Origin: Porites lobata
Taxonomy: Eukaryota > Cnidaria > Anthozoa > Scleractinia > Poritidae
DNA length: 64,000 nt
Direction of reading: 5' to 3'
Assembly: GCA_942486035.1 (NCBI GenBank)
Contig: CALNXK010000042.1
Coordinates: 3,271,001-3,335,000, forward strand
The translations under genes were made by a program, and so were the position numbers. Numbering within the stretch: the stretch's first letter is position 1; each line of letters starts with the position of its first letter. The notes below the pieces were generated by a model. That model was not told the origin of the DNA. It was given only the letters and a program-made list of their open reading frames with translations, and ran no database searches. Shown piece after piece: positions 46,319-57,321 of the stretch.

Positions 46319-46720
46319 CTACAAAATTTGCCCACTAGTTAAGTCGGTTTTAATAGTAATTTACTCTTCGACACTCCTCAAGAAAAAGAAGAATTGATAG
46401 AAAACACCCGACAAAAACTTATGTTAGTTCCACCTCATTTACATTCTGTATAAATTTATCTGATATGTATTTTTATAAAATCTCTGTAGGTGACGTATAA
46501 AACATTATGCGCACACAAGATGTAACTAACGATATTTTTATGAAATGAAACGCTAGACGATAAAATTTGTGTAAGAAATTTCCATGTGAACGCAACCAAT
46601 GTGAAAAAAAAATTAACTTTTTAAGTTTCTAAGTATTGTTACCAGGTAACATTGTTTCACTTTAATACATGCACATCCGACGGTGTTGTTAGGTTACAAA
46701 TCTCCATTTATGCTTGGTAC

Positions 46721-46834
46721 ATGGCAATTAGTGCTCTAAAATGTCATCCGTCTCTTCGCCCCATCCCAAAACAAGCGGCGAGGCAACAGAAGCCTTGCTG
46801 TACTTGCCAACTGAACAAGACCAAAGCACATAAA
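46721..46834 (+). CDS. Conserved upstream exon of tyrosinase copy 2 (leader or uORF)
   Basis: Counterpart of 45455-45568: ATG at 46721, 38 codons (MAISALKCHPSLRPIPKQAA...), donor AAA|gtaagt at 46835. It differs at a few codons from the left copy but keeps the frame and donor. It lies 1.66 kb upstream of the tyrosinase ATG, on the same strand. Confidence 0.35.
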
Positions 46835-48491
46835 GTAAGTACGTGTTCATTGCAACAATTTAACCAAAACGCACTATCTTAACTAGACTATGATTTGATT
46901 TCTGAGAAGAAAGGACCCTTTTAATTTTCTTAAAGGTATGTTGATCTGAAAATTAACCTTTTCAGTTTTAGGTCAACAGTTCTATTTATAAGCATATAAA
47001 TCACTATCCATTTCGAGGGGAATGCGGTTGGCTACCTCACTAGCATGGCTGATGAGTAGAACTACTAATCTGCATGTTTATGGTTTTCCTTTTAAGAAAA
47101 TGGAGGAGTCTTTTGCTCTTTATTTCTTTAATACTTTTGAAGAGAATTTTTTGTCTTCCTCGGCATGTTATAAAAATGATCGCGTCCTGAAGATGAATTC
47201 TCCTAAATGATATTCAGACTAGGAGTGTTTTATCACGATATTCTATTGTTTTAAGAAATACAACTTAGGATATAGCTTACTTCAGGGAGCCATTGTGAAA
47301 CTAGAAGAACCCTTGGAGTTAATTGGTAGGTTCGCGCGGGTTTTCAAGCTCAAATCAAAGAAGTAGATCCTTGAGCGCTCATTACCCGGGGATACTCCCT
47401 ATAGTGACCTATGCCGGAAGGAATCGTCTGAAGGGATGGCTTTTTGAAGGGGGAACTGGGATTTACTATTTGAGGTATATGAAAGGGAAGGGAAATCTGT
47501 CATCTCGATCTGTCAAAGGACCTAACCAGGTGGACAGACGCATTTTTTGACTGTGACGAACTCAAGGAAACTTCCTGGTTTAGTTATTTATTCATGTTTA
47601 AAAGAAGGTGCATTTACAGCAGTGAAAGCAAACTTGCAGTTCGATGCAGTGACGCCACTCGCCTGCGACTCGTGGAAAATTGTGGTCGATTTGAATGATG
47701 AATGAATAAATGGCACTTTATTTCAACAGGGTGCACATGCATAATCATAGTCACACTGTAGTCACTGTAGCATTGGCGGATCCATAACTTCAGATAAGGG
47801 GGAGGGGTCGGTCATCCAGACCCTGAGATAAAATCCTTTATAAAGCTAAAAATAAAATCTGTTAAATTTTAAAGAGTAACGAGTTGGATCTTGGGGGAAA
47901 GTTTCCCCTCATAAAACTTTGTTGATCGATCGGCCCAACGGGCCGCAACCCGAGGGATCCGCGTTCACTTTCTTTAATACAAAAACCCTTCGGCCCTTCA
48001 TATTCCAGACCGCAGCGGTAAAGATGTCGGGGGGAGCGGAGGATAATGAATTCAATCAACACCGTAAACTGTCAATGCTCGCATCTCTTTGAAAGTGGAA
48101 ATTAGCACGATATGGTTTCTTTCGGCAAAAGTTATATTTTTATCATTGCACTGCCATAATGCAACGCCAAATCATTTTAATATTATATCCGTGTAAAATT
48201 GCGTGAATGAACACAGGCTATGAACTTCAACTCTTGTTTTCATGATTGTGTTTTTCTTCTACCTCAATGTTTATTCATTCATTCACTGATATTCCTATTC
48301 TCCCAGGCTCCAATCCCGGTGCCTCCCCAACACAACAGAATGATTCAGTATAATTTCCAGGAAGAATTTGGCAAGTGCCAAGCTGAGCAATCGGTGGGAT
48401 TTTAAATCAGTCTATACTAAAGCACTACATACGACAATGACCTTTAAAAACTCCCGTGCTTATTTATCTTTGATATATTGCAGTGACGTCA

Positions 48492-49466
48492 ATGAAGCTT
48501 CGTCATTATTGGTTTATTGTTTGTCTCATTATTGCCTGGATCGCTTCCGAAGGCAGTCAAGAATGGAACAAAGATCACAGCGAACCAAGTCTAAAAGAAT
48601 GCGATGAAAGAAGCCTCGTGCTCAACACGTGTGAAGAGCAATGTGAATGTAACAACGGTAAACTGACAAGCTGTTACCGTGTTAGAAAAGAGTTCACTGA
48701 AATGACCATTGAGGAGAGAAAACGTTATATCAACACTTATAAATTGGCTTCGGTCCATCCTCTGTTTAAGAAAGATTACGAAAAAATGGTCCGTTTTCAC
48801 CTCAACGTTCCAGATCATCTTCTTCATGGCACACCTACAATCTTTTTCCCATGGCATCGGTGGTTTTTGGTCGAGTTTGAAAACCCTTTGCGCAGAATCG
48901 ACTGTCGTGTTACTGTACCCTACTGGGACTGGAGCAAAGTGGCCCATCATTGGTGGGGAGAATCGGAAATACAGGATCTTTGGAACTCTGGGGATCACGG
49001 ATTCGGAGGGAATGGAAACGAGGCTAATGGCTTCTGCGTGGAGAACGGACCTTTCAGCAAGGACAAATGGCGTATCTTGGACGTGTCCGGAGGAGGATGT
49101 TTAAAAAGGAATTTCACGAAATCCAGTTTCCGCGATGCTGAACACGTTCGCAAAACTTTATCCCTACCGCTGAAAGATTTTTTCCGTTTTGACCAAATTG
49201 TTCGTAACGAGTATCATGATCCGACTCATGCTCGGATCGGTGGCACAATGATGCACCCTCACTCATCATTAAATGCCCCAGAAATGCCTCTTCACCATTC
49301 ATTCTTGGATAAAATTTGGTATCAATGGCAAAAGAAAGGAGATGACTACAAATATGCCTACTTCAAAAGCGTTACATTCAAACTTCCTGGTTCCGAGTAT
49401 TACGGATGGGAATGGATGGATTCTAATAACCTTCCTGGTGATGTGAAAGTTCTTTACACAGACTAA
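48492..49466 (+). CDS. Secreted tyrosinase (type-3 copper), copy 2
   Basis: 324 residues, one coding exon, start ATG 48492, stop 49464-49466. Same layout as copy 1: signal peptide of about 21 residues, Cys-rich linker, CuA (HGTPTIFFPWHRWFLVEFE) matching the standard H-x5-F--WHR--L---E pattern, CuB (EYHDPTHARIGGTM; NAPEMPLHHSFLDKIW). This copy keeps the canonical I-G-G after the CuB histidines, so it is likely nearer the ancestral form. An AATAAA lies at 49721-49726, about 255 bases past the stop; copy 1 has one at a similar distance (40967-40972 on -). The acceptor-like ttgcag before the ATG suggests a 5' leader intron. Confidence 0.92.
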   Translation: MKLRHYWFIVCLIIAWIASEGSQEWNKDHSEPSLKECDERSLVLNTCEEQCECNNGKLTSCYRVRKEFTEMTIEERKRYINTYKLASVHPLFKKDYEKMVRFHLNVPDHLLHGTPTIFFPWHRWFLVEFENPLRRIDCRVTVPYWDWSKVAHHWWGESEIQDLWNSGDHGFGGNGNEANGFCVENGPFSKDKWRILDVSGGGCLKRNFTKSSFRDAEHVRKTLSLPLKDFFRFDQIVRNEYHDPTHARIGGTMMHPHSSLNAPEMPLHHSFLDKIWYQWQKKGDDYKYAYFKSVTFKLPGSEYYGWEWMDSNNLPGDVKVLYTD

Positions 49467-50127
49467 GCACAACTAAGAACTTATCGGTCACCAAGATCCA
49501 TGGAAGCGTCTGAATTATGAGACCGAGATAAACAAATTGTACGATATTGATTTTATGACCTATCTTTTCTGTAGGACATTTTTGTTTAGCAACGATAACA
49601 AAAAGTAACATTGCTAAACAATAGAAACTTAGAAGGAAGTAGAGGATGCAGTCCAGATTATCTTTCATCGATACTTGATTTTCATTACAAAGCGAAAGGA
49701 ATATGCATTAACAGTAGGCAAATAAAGGCTTTTGATTTATTCCTTGCTAAATCAAATTATAAACATTCCTGATAATCACAAGTGGTTAGATCCTTGTTGT
49801 GTAATGTTAAACCCTTTGAATCAATCGCTAGTTAGAATAACGAAAGCATTATAGGATGTTGCTTGACCAGGTTTGAACAAGTTCATACTTTTCAGCCAAC
49901 ATCTAGCTTGCAGAATAGGCGATATTTTTTCGCGTTTTGTAGGCGAGCGAAAGCAAGCGCGAAAGCGCCGAAAATTCTTCATGTTGCTACGATACCGTGC
50001 CGAACCCAGGCTTATTTTGCTCATCTAAGCATATCCTCGGATACAAACTTTCGTTTGCCTAAAACTGCAAAGAAAAAACTAAGCTGTACTTATTAAATAA
50101 CATACACGTATAACGTACTGGTACAGT

Positions 50128-50466
50128 TTATTGGTTAATTTTTCTGTCTGGTCTTCTGGTTTGCGTCACTTCTCTAGGCAGAGTTTTTAATGGATGAAAC
50201 TTGCAGTCCTCATCTTCTGCATCTCTTTGGTCTTCATCACACAAATGCACCACTATACTTGGTGTGTCATCTGGTGAAGTGTGCAGATGGTAAGGTTTTG
50301 CAGTGTCCAAGCTTGCTACTGCAGCTAACAGATCATAGTTGATCACCGGATGAGATTCCACACTCTGTTCCCAGCCAACGGGTGGGGAAGCAGGAGGAGA
50401 AATCAAGAACTGTTTTGTCAGTGGTGGCGGCATTAAATTAGAGTTGTTGTTAAGAGAAGAACGTCT
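50128..50466 (-). CDS. RCAN coding exon 3
   Basis: Acceptor ttttcatcag|AGA at 50466; 112 codons and stop. Starts RRSSLNNNSNLMPPPLTK, then the RCAN signature FLISPPASPPVGWEQ, HPVINYDLLAAVASLDTAK, and the TQTRRP end. An AATAAA on the - strand overlaps the stop codon (50127-50132). Confidence 0.96.
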   Translation of the reverse strand, partial: RRSSLNNNSNLMPPPLTKQFLISPPASPPVGWEQSVESHPVINYDLLAAVASLDTAKPYHLHTSPDDTPSIVVHLCDEDQRDAEDEDCKFHPLKTLPREVTQTRRPDRKINQ

Positions 50467-53400
50467 CTGATGAAAAAATCACAGAATCAATAAAAGATTA
50501 GACACCTACATGTCTCAAGTTCAGCTTGGATTTTGAGGTATAATTTATGGTATACAGAGGTTTTCACACTTAGAGCACTGAGAATAGCAGTGGTGGATCA
50601 AGGGGAGGGGCCACAGTGGCCTGCCCCCGCCCCCTTGTTTTTAGACCAAACTGAGACCTGAAGGGCTGGAATTTTTTGGGGGAGACTGCACCCCCCCCCC
50701 CCGCCCCTTTCCTCTTCCCCTTATCTCAGAGTGTGGATCCACCACTGGCTAGTAACAAAATACAGTCAAACTTTCATGCATGGCACCTTTTGATACTATA
50801 ATATGCTCCAAGCTAAGCCTTGTTCAAAGTAGCCTTTTGGGGACCTGAAATTATAGAATGGTCACCAGACAAAATGTTGGTGACCATCAGGGGCTTGGCT
50901 GGACGAATATCGCAATCATTGAATTTGGATACGTGACAACCCAAGGCTTTATACCAGGTCAACGAGGGTAAAAGGGATAAATGATATGGAAACACTTTTT
51001 CATGCAAATAGTCCATTTACAGTTACAGGTGAAAACGAGGTTGGAGTTGACCTTGTTTTGACACAACCCTTCCTACTTTATCATGTAAATCATGTTATTC
51101 TAACTACTGTAACTTATTTTTTAAGCAAAATTTCTATAAGAGGAGAGACGTTTGTATCAAAACAAGTCACCACGGAGACCAAAATGGTTGCCGCTTGGAG
51201 CACTTTCTTGAGAGCTACATGTACTACCTATTCAAAATACCGGTTCCTTTTGCCAGGTAAAGTACTGCACTATGGCAGTTCATGTGAGTGACCAGCCCCA
51301 AAGGCATCCAACAAACACATCTGAGCATTTTAGGTGGTCATTTAACGAAGGGTGGACTGAGAACAATCAATTCTTGCTGACTCTTGCCTTGCAGACACCT
51401 TGCTATCACAGACACCTCTGAGCAAAATTGGTGCTAGATTCCACCCCAGCCCCCACCCCCCCAAAACATTACCGATGTTTGACTGAAAAAATTCCAGCTA
51501 TTGCAGACTTTCGCTTATGAGAACAACAAGAACGCTCCTACAGCAGCATTCAGTCTCGCTTGCTTGGAGATTAGATTGAGAAATGAGGAGGCGATTAATT
51601 CTACAAGAAACAGGATTTACTCGCTAAAGGTCTTATATTTACCTCCTACTTTAGCGAAGTCGAGTATTCTTCTTTTTATTTGTTTCTGAATTGATTTAGT
51701 ATGCGTGCTAGCGATGACCGGAAATACATGTGCGGTCCCAGGCTATATGAGTGTATAAACACACCAAAATCAAGGGCCTCGACTCCAGAGAAATTGCATC
51801 ATTGCCGCATGCTCATCACAAGACCCACTTGCATGCAATGAAAGTTTACAACACCCAACCATCGCAGTTTTGCTAATTACCATCCTTATTTTTGTCGATC
51901 TCTCAGTAGTGTTCACTTGTTCCAAACTGATCAACCCTCTCAAGCGCTAGAATTTGTGGACCAACACATTTCAGAAAAGCTCTAAATTTAATCTTTCCTA
52001 AGCTCACTTTGCAAAACATGCACGGCTTTGGTCATGCAATGATTCTTATTCCCGGTTTCCACGGTCTCCGCTAGGAACGCCTGGCACAATGACCCACTTT
52101 AGTGTCATACACATGTAAATACGAAGAAAAATGGGTTGCAGATTATGAGTCTCGCTGCTTACGCAAGCGAGACTAATAATTTAAAGTTGCAAGAGTGTCT
52201 GCAACAAAGGGAGTTCACCGTAATAACTACTACATAATTATACAGTCAAACCCTGTTAATACAGACACTGAAGGGACAACAGAGAGTGTTGGTATTAAAG
52301 GGCTGTCTGTATTAAATGGCTCACGTTATTAAAGTCAAAAAACCCCTTTTTACTAGGACAAAATACCAAAGAAAAAGAAATAAAACAGGACATAAGCATC
52401 GCCAAATTAAACTTCTCTAACCTTCACAAAGCTGCCATTATGCGGCTTAAGTCCATGGCAGCACTTAAAAATAACTCATTTGTAATTATCACTCAATCAA
52501 AACCCTTCTCTGCATAACTTGCCAAAAACTGACGTCTACAAATCATTCTATCTCGTGTATGGTAGCACTGGGAGTATCAACATGCTGCTGTCTGCAACTG
52601 TAGGATTTTTTCCCTTCAAAAAGGAAAGGTCTTTTACAGCACACAATTGATAATGAAGTGTCCAAATTAGCGAGGTTGGCTTTCTACATGTATGAGAATT
52701 TGTTGATTGGGCAAGAAATAAGTGTCTGTTGTCCACATTGACTGGAGTCCATATTAAGCTTGTTGAATTTAGAGAAAATGTAAGCACTTTCCCCACGGAC
52801 AAATAAAACTGTCTGTAATAACAAGGTGTCTGTAATAAGGGGGTGTCTGTAAAGCAGGGTTCCACTGTATACTTTTTGTATATTATTTTTAAGGTAATAA
52901 CACACTTCTTTTACAATGTAGTTTGGGCTGTACTCAGAAGAAATTAAGGTTTTGATGATACAAAATACGATTTTTTTACCTTGTGTACTTAATATGAAAG
53001 GGATTTTTTACTGCTAAAGCCAACCCAACAACAACTGCACTAAATTTTTGTTAGTATTATTTTGGTTTCCTGTGGAAGTTTACTCAGATGGACAGTATTT
53101 TGGACCATATTTTCCGGAATAAACTCCAAAAATCACTCATTTTGGCATTCATTGCTTTGCAATAGCTAGAAATCTGCTTAAAATAAAATATTCCAAAGTA
53201 TGTAGCATTTAACTGGCCCAAAAATCATGGTGCAAGAAATTTGCAACAAAAATTTGGCCTACTGTATGTATTCTTATTCTGAAATTATAATTACTTAATA
53301 TTTACTGACTGGCTCACTTACACCAACCATGATATAATAGCTGCACCTTCCCTAAAGAAAGAAAGCAGCCACAAACATGTGAAGAAAAACAACAACAACA

Positions 53401-55663
53401 ACAACAACAACTTAGTAATCACCTGAACAAAAAAGACCCCAAGTTCATAACCCAAGAAAAGTTGCCCATGAAGATCTTTCTTGGCTTCCTTGGCTTTCTC
53501 TTCGTTGTCGAATGTTACTCGTACTCTGTGAAAAGTTCGCAAGTAAATGAAGCTTCTGTTATTTTTACTTCCATAAGGAGAGAACAGTTTTTCAAATAAT
53601 TCCTGAAAAATAAAGCAACGCAAAATCATCAAGATTATGGTAAGCAGATAAAAAACTGGTGAACTCAGTGACCTACAACCACTTTAACAGAAAAGCATCC
53701 AACAAAATACAACACTGTACATGAAATAAGATGTAGGACTTATCACAAATCCATTCTAGGTACATGTAATGTAATCCAATGCCCTCACCTCCTTTCACCC
53801 TGTAGTAGCTTTGCTTGGGTCAGCGGTCGCGAGAAAAGTGGCTGTAATTTTTTAGCTTTGTTGAATTTACAGTGAATTTAGCTTATCAAAGCTGCGTTTT
53901 GCTCTTTTTATCTTCTTTTTTGTGTTATATGTTGTCATAATTCATCTACGTACCATTATGGGAGGTCTAATGACAGAAGAATGCAAGAATTTGTTGGAGA
54001 AGGCTTTAAAACCTCTACGCATATCAACTGATGAAGTGAATAAGTCTTTCGCCACTGCGAACTCTGATTATGACCAACTACGAACAAAAATGTAAATTAG
54101 TCTTTTGTTAAATTCTTTCACCTTTTCAAGTTCTTCTTATGTTGATGTTTTGTATTCACTTATAACATTCACTCTATAGCTATAGAAATAGCTTTTTCCT
54201 GCCTTCAGCTGTTGAAAAACAACTTTATGAATACAGCAAATGATTCACATCCAGTACAAATAAAACCAAGAAACACTGTGGCATATGTCAATGCAAATAA
54301 AACTCTTGTGTAAAGTGGCTGAATTCTGTGTTTTCACTGTCATGCCGTCAAAAATTAACATGCAAACCAGTCAATACAGAAAGTCCAGATCTGGGAAATG
54401 AAAGAAGACAAATATACAAAAAGCCTCGCCAAGAATAAGATCTGTGCGATAATTGATATGCGAGATATTCAGAAAAACGTTTCACCCAAATTTACAAGGC
54501 TTTGTATGGAGACACCATGATGGTGTCCCTTTAAGGGGCACAAATATGGCCCCCGGAAACCAACAGAAACATCCGTTTTTGTGTTTTCTTACAAGATTAA
54601 AGTAGTATTTATTCTAAGACAAGGAATGTTTAGATAGCAAAATCTCAAAAAATCAGTGATGTTTTTAACCCACTTAAGAGCTTTCCCGGCCGCCAGCTAA
54701 ATGCTGCGTCACACAAAAGCCTGGAAATTCAAGCGTCATCTATCGCAAAACGAAGAACCCTTTGAAACCAAAAATTTGTGTAAATAAAGGTTTTTAGGTG
54801 CTGTAATACCTCATGAAAGCAGAAACTCAGAAGAATCGATAGTTCCTTAGTTTGAATTTTGGTGACGTTTTGTGAAAACCGCTAATAGGCATTACATATG
54901 GCCAGTCAAGGTAATAATTATTTTTTTACTTATTGACCTTTATCAATTTTTAAGCAATTATTAATCACCTGTATTATTATTATGCAACTTAATATATTCA
55001 TATTCAAAACAACAATCACAAAAACCAAAAAAAAAATTTTTAATATCTTCCAAATATTCAATGCAAAGCTTGTGTAGATCTTTGCTTCGCAACCAATCAG
55101 CCAAGAACCTACAATCTTATCTTTCCCTTTGAAAGCCTCTGCATGGCACAAGAAATTGTAGCTACAGTTCAACTTCCCCACCCCTTCGTAGGGATCAATG
55201 AACTGCCCAGGGGGGAGGGGAGAGTGTTGAACCTTCCATTTGACCATCACACTACGGATACATATCGCTTCGAGGTGGCCGAGGTTTCTGAAGTTGCTAA
55301 TTTCGATCATAATTTTTATTGAACTTCCCGATTGTTCGAACCTATTTCCATTCTCCCAGGAGATTCGAATCACCCCGACCTGGAAAGCTTGCTAGCAGCT
55401 GTTTTAAAACTTTCCTTGCAAACACATGTAAGTATAAAGCGTAAGCTTCAAGAACGTTTAAAGCCATTAGTTTCAATAAAAGCAATAAGAAAAGTTTAAG
55501 CAAACTATTTTCGCAATGAAAAACTGCTTACCTTCGTAGTTTGATCGTCATAAACATCGTTCGGCACATTTGTGATCGACAAACTCCATGACATATTTTC
55601 AGCTTCTTCACCGTCGCTGAAATTCGGGCCTGATGTGTTTCCGTTTTCGCTATGTGGCTTCAT
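50128..55663 (-). CDS. Calcipressin / regulator of calcineurin (whole gene)
   Basis: Three coding exons, all phase 0: 55663-55532, 53602-53423 and 50466-50128 (stop 50130-50128). 216 codons minus stop, a usual RCAN size. Order: short acidic N-terminus, RRM-like half (SWSLSITNVPNDVYDD then LFEKLFSPYGSKNNRSFIYL, HRVRVTFDNEEKAKEAK, FLGYELGVFFVQ), the signature FLISPPASPPVGWEQ with HPVINYDLLAAV, and a C-terminal TQTRRP near a PxIxIT-like site (LPREVTQT). RCANs bind calcineurin and inhibit it, or assist it at low level, in Ca2+ signalling. The ATG at 55663 is used; the in-frame GTG at 55711 is not a start. Introns are large (about 1.9 and 3.0 kb). Confidence 0.95.
50588..50747. mobile_element. CAGTGGTGGATC-ended MITE in RCAN intron 2
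   Basis: Ends CAGTGGTGGATC and GGATCCACCACTG are inverted repeats. The interior has G-rich and C-rich tracts (gaggggcc; ccccccccccc at 50691-50702). The end type is like hAT MITEs, but no 8-bp duplication was seen. Confidence 0.65.
51552..52174. mobile_element. Possible AGTCTCGCTTGC element
   Basis: AGTCTCGCTTGC at the left and GCAAGCGAGACT at the right (also a nested agtctcgctgc) bracket 620 bases of non-coding sequence. No target duplication seen; the ends are short. Confidence 0.4.
52243..52867. mobile_element. Pogo/Tigger-like non-autonomous element with TA flanks
   Basis: The left end CAGTCAAACCCTGTTAATAC and the right end GTAAAGCAGGGTTCCACTG are related inverted ends, flanked by TA on each side (52241-52242 and 52868-52869), as expected for Tc1/mariner/pogo elements. 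Subterminal tgtctgtattaaa-type motifs recur at both ends. No transposase ORF. Confidence 0.75.
53423..53602 (-). CDS. RCAN coding exon 2
   Basis: 60 codons between acceptor tttcag|GAA (53602) and donor CAG|gtgatt (53423). Encodes the remaining RRM-like fold, with HRVRVTFDNEEKAKEAKKDL and LFLGYELGVFFVQ. Confidence 0.95.
53958..54095 (+). CDS. Small ORF on the strand opposite RCAN, inside intron 1
   Basis: ATG followed by 44 codons and TAA. The protein (MGGLMTEECKNLLEKALKPL, then TDEVNKSFATANSDYDQLRT) is helix-prone with a coding-like composition. A weak donor (AAAAAT|gtaaat) lies at the end; at 54207 a ctgccttcag acceptor precedes GTTGAAAAACAACTTTATGA, which would also code, but the simple splice is out of frame. 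It may be a small gene, a first exon, or a retrocopy fragment. Family not recognised. Confidence 0.35.
   Translation: MGGLMTEECKNLLEKALKPLRISTDEVNKSFATANSDYDQLRTKM
55532..55663 (-). CDS. RCAN coding exon 1
   Basis: 44 codons from ATG 55663 (MKPHSENGNTSGPNFSDGEE) to donor AAG|gtaagc. Ends with the first strand of the RRM-like fold (SWSLSITNVPNDVYDD). Acidic start as in other RCANs. Confidence 0.93.
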
Positions 55664-56082
55664 TTTGAAGGCAGTTCTACTGTTCTCAGTACGAGAAGTG
55701 TAATCACACACAGTATGGCATAATAGCAGGATTTCACAAGGAAAATATAGCTGACTTTGTCATTACGTCAATATTGAGCAATGGCAACCCTTCGCGCAAC
55801 TTTTCATGGGATAACATCACAGATGAGCAGGCCTGGGTACGAATATTGCTTTATTGACGTTACCTCGGGGGAGCGCGAAGTAAAGGATTCGCGACGCTTC
55901 GGAGAGTATCAAAGTTACCATTTTTTTACAAGATTGGGCAAGCAAAGTCTGTAGGTTTTCGGTTCTATTCGGCTATTTGACGAAGTGAGAGCCGAATTAG
56001 TTCGAGATATCCCGAGATCACTTCGATTTCTTTGATTTATTCTTTAACTTTTTCGAGGAAAAAAGAATTATTATTTTGGCTT

Positions 56083-56160
56083 CCGTTTTTAGTGTCGTCA
56101 CGCAACGCTCCTCCCCACAAGGTGGTGGGGAGGAGCGTTGCGTGACGACACTAAAAACGG
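56083..56160. mobile_element. 78-bp near-perfect hairpin element
   Basis: Two 36-base arms, CCGTTTTTAGTGTCGTCACG... and its exact complement ...CGTGACGACACTAAAAACGG, around a 6-base loop. GCTT lies outside the left end and at the start of the right flank, suggesting a 4-bp target duplication. Confidence 0.75.
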
Positions 56161-56169
56161 GCTTTGAAC

Positions 56170-56254
56170 TAGCCTGCGTAGCAGGCGTCGAAAGGGGTAG
56201 GGGGTAGCGGATAGGGAGGAAGGGAAAAAGGAGAGGGGGATGCCACGCAGGCTA
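56170..56254. mobile_element. TAGCCTGCGT foldback element with perfect 9-bp TSD
   Basis: 85 bases. Ends TAGCCTGCGTAGCAGGCG and GCCACGCAGGCTA. GCTTTGAAC lies at 56161-56169 and 56255-56263. It sits directly beside the hairpin at 56083-56160, sharing the flanking GCTT. Confidence 0.85.
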
Positions 56255-57023
56255 GCTTTGAACCGACTCACCTGTGTGACCCGTCAGATCAGAGTAGTTT
56301 GGGATTTGAAAAATAGTTATGAAATGATGCACTAGTTTCGGGACAAGATTGGGGCGTGCAATGCAAGTTCGTGACTTTTCGGCTTAGTTTCAACTATTTC
56401 ACGAAATTAGCCAGCGAAAAGAAACGGATGTTTTCGTAGGCTATCACGAAATGAGACCGGACTACTTCGTGATATCTTGAGATCACTTCGAGTTTAGCCT
56501 TTAACAGGAGCTCCTGCCTTTAATTACTCGAGGTATAAATAGAGGATATTTCGTGGCCGCGCAGAGACACGAAATTTCTCCTCGAGTGTTGAAAAACATT
56601 TCACGAGTGAGCCCTCCTTTCGAACTGTTTTATGATGAATTTAAAGTTACAAAATGCTGCACAAAGACATTTTGTCTTTGTTGAGTGTTACGTAGTAAAA
56701 TTGCTTTCATGCGTTGCGTGACTTTCTCGAACGTTCTCTACGTTTTTGGATTATTCATGAATAATTAATTAGGGCATGTTTACATAGCATGAGTCAGCAG
56801 ATTTGCATCAGTTACTGAAATCATAAAATATGTCGAAAAGTTACTACTATTCGCCTGCTTGGTATTTTCTAGAACGTAATGTCAAACGGTACCCCTTTCG
56901 GGCGGAGCCTCCCCCTTTAGGCCATCATAGGGAGTACCCCCATCGGAACAGTATTACAATTTGAAATTCATTTAACCCTGGGAAATTTGTCAAATATTGG
57001 CGAATTTTTCTCGAGTTGAATTG

Positions 57024-57321
57024 TACCTAATTAGTACTTAATTTCGTGATTTGGCAAGACAGTATGTCAGCAGATAAACCTGAAAAAGCAAAACGCATAA
57101 CATGGTATATTCAAAGATTAACTTTTCAGGTAACTTGGAAATCTTTATAAATTAACGTGCCTTATTTCATAGCAAATTGAACAAAGTAAATAATATGTGT
57201 ACTTTTCGATACATATCCTGTATATGTTGTTGTTAAATTTCACGAAGTTTTTTATTCGCGGGTCTTTAATTTCGTGATTTCTACAATCGCGAAAAACGCG
57301 AAATTAAGTACCAATGAGGTA
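57024..57321. mobile_element. TACCTAATTAGTACTTAATTTCG element
   Basis: The left end TACCTAATTAGTACTTAATT and the right end AATTAAGTACCAATGAGGTA form inverted repeats about 25 bases long, extended inward by ttcgtgatt / gcgaaa. 298 bases; non-coding. Confidence 0.65.

Larger units (their letters stand above)
40473..49930. repeat. Large rearranged inverted duplication carrying two tyrosinase genes
   Basis: Three blocks occur twice in opposite orientation: A 40473-40800 with 46319-46605; B (tyrosinase and flanks) 40800-42590 with about 48300-49930; C about 43966-45690 with 46605-48250. Left order is A-B-C, right order is A'-C'-B', so the right half is not a simple mirror. 42592-43965 occurs only in the left half and 45690-46175 lies between halves. 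Confidence 0.85.

Noticed and set aside
42226..48491. TGACGTCA (CRE-like) directly before both tyrosinase ATGs as a control site
   Set aside because: The same 8-mer or a close form recurs at unrelated places (13745, 58361, 63592), so its position here is not informative by itself.
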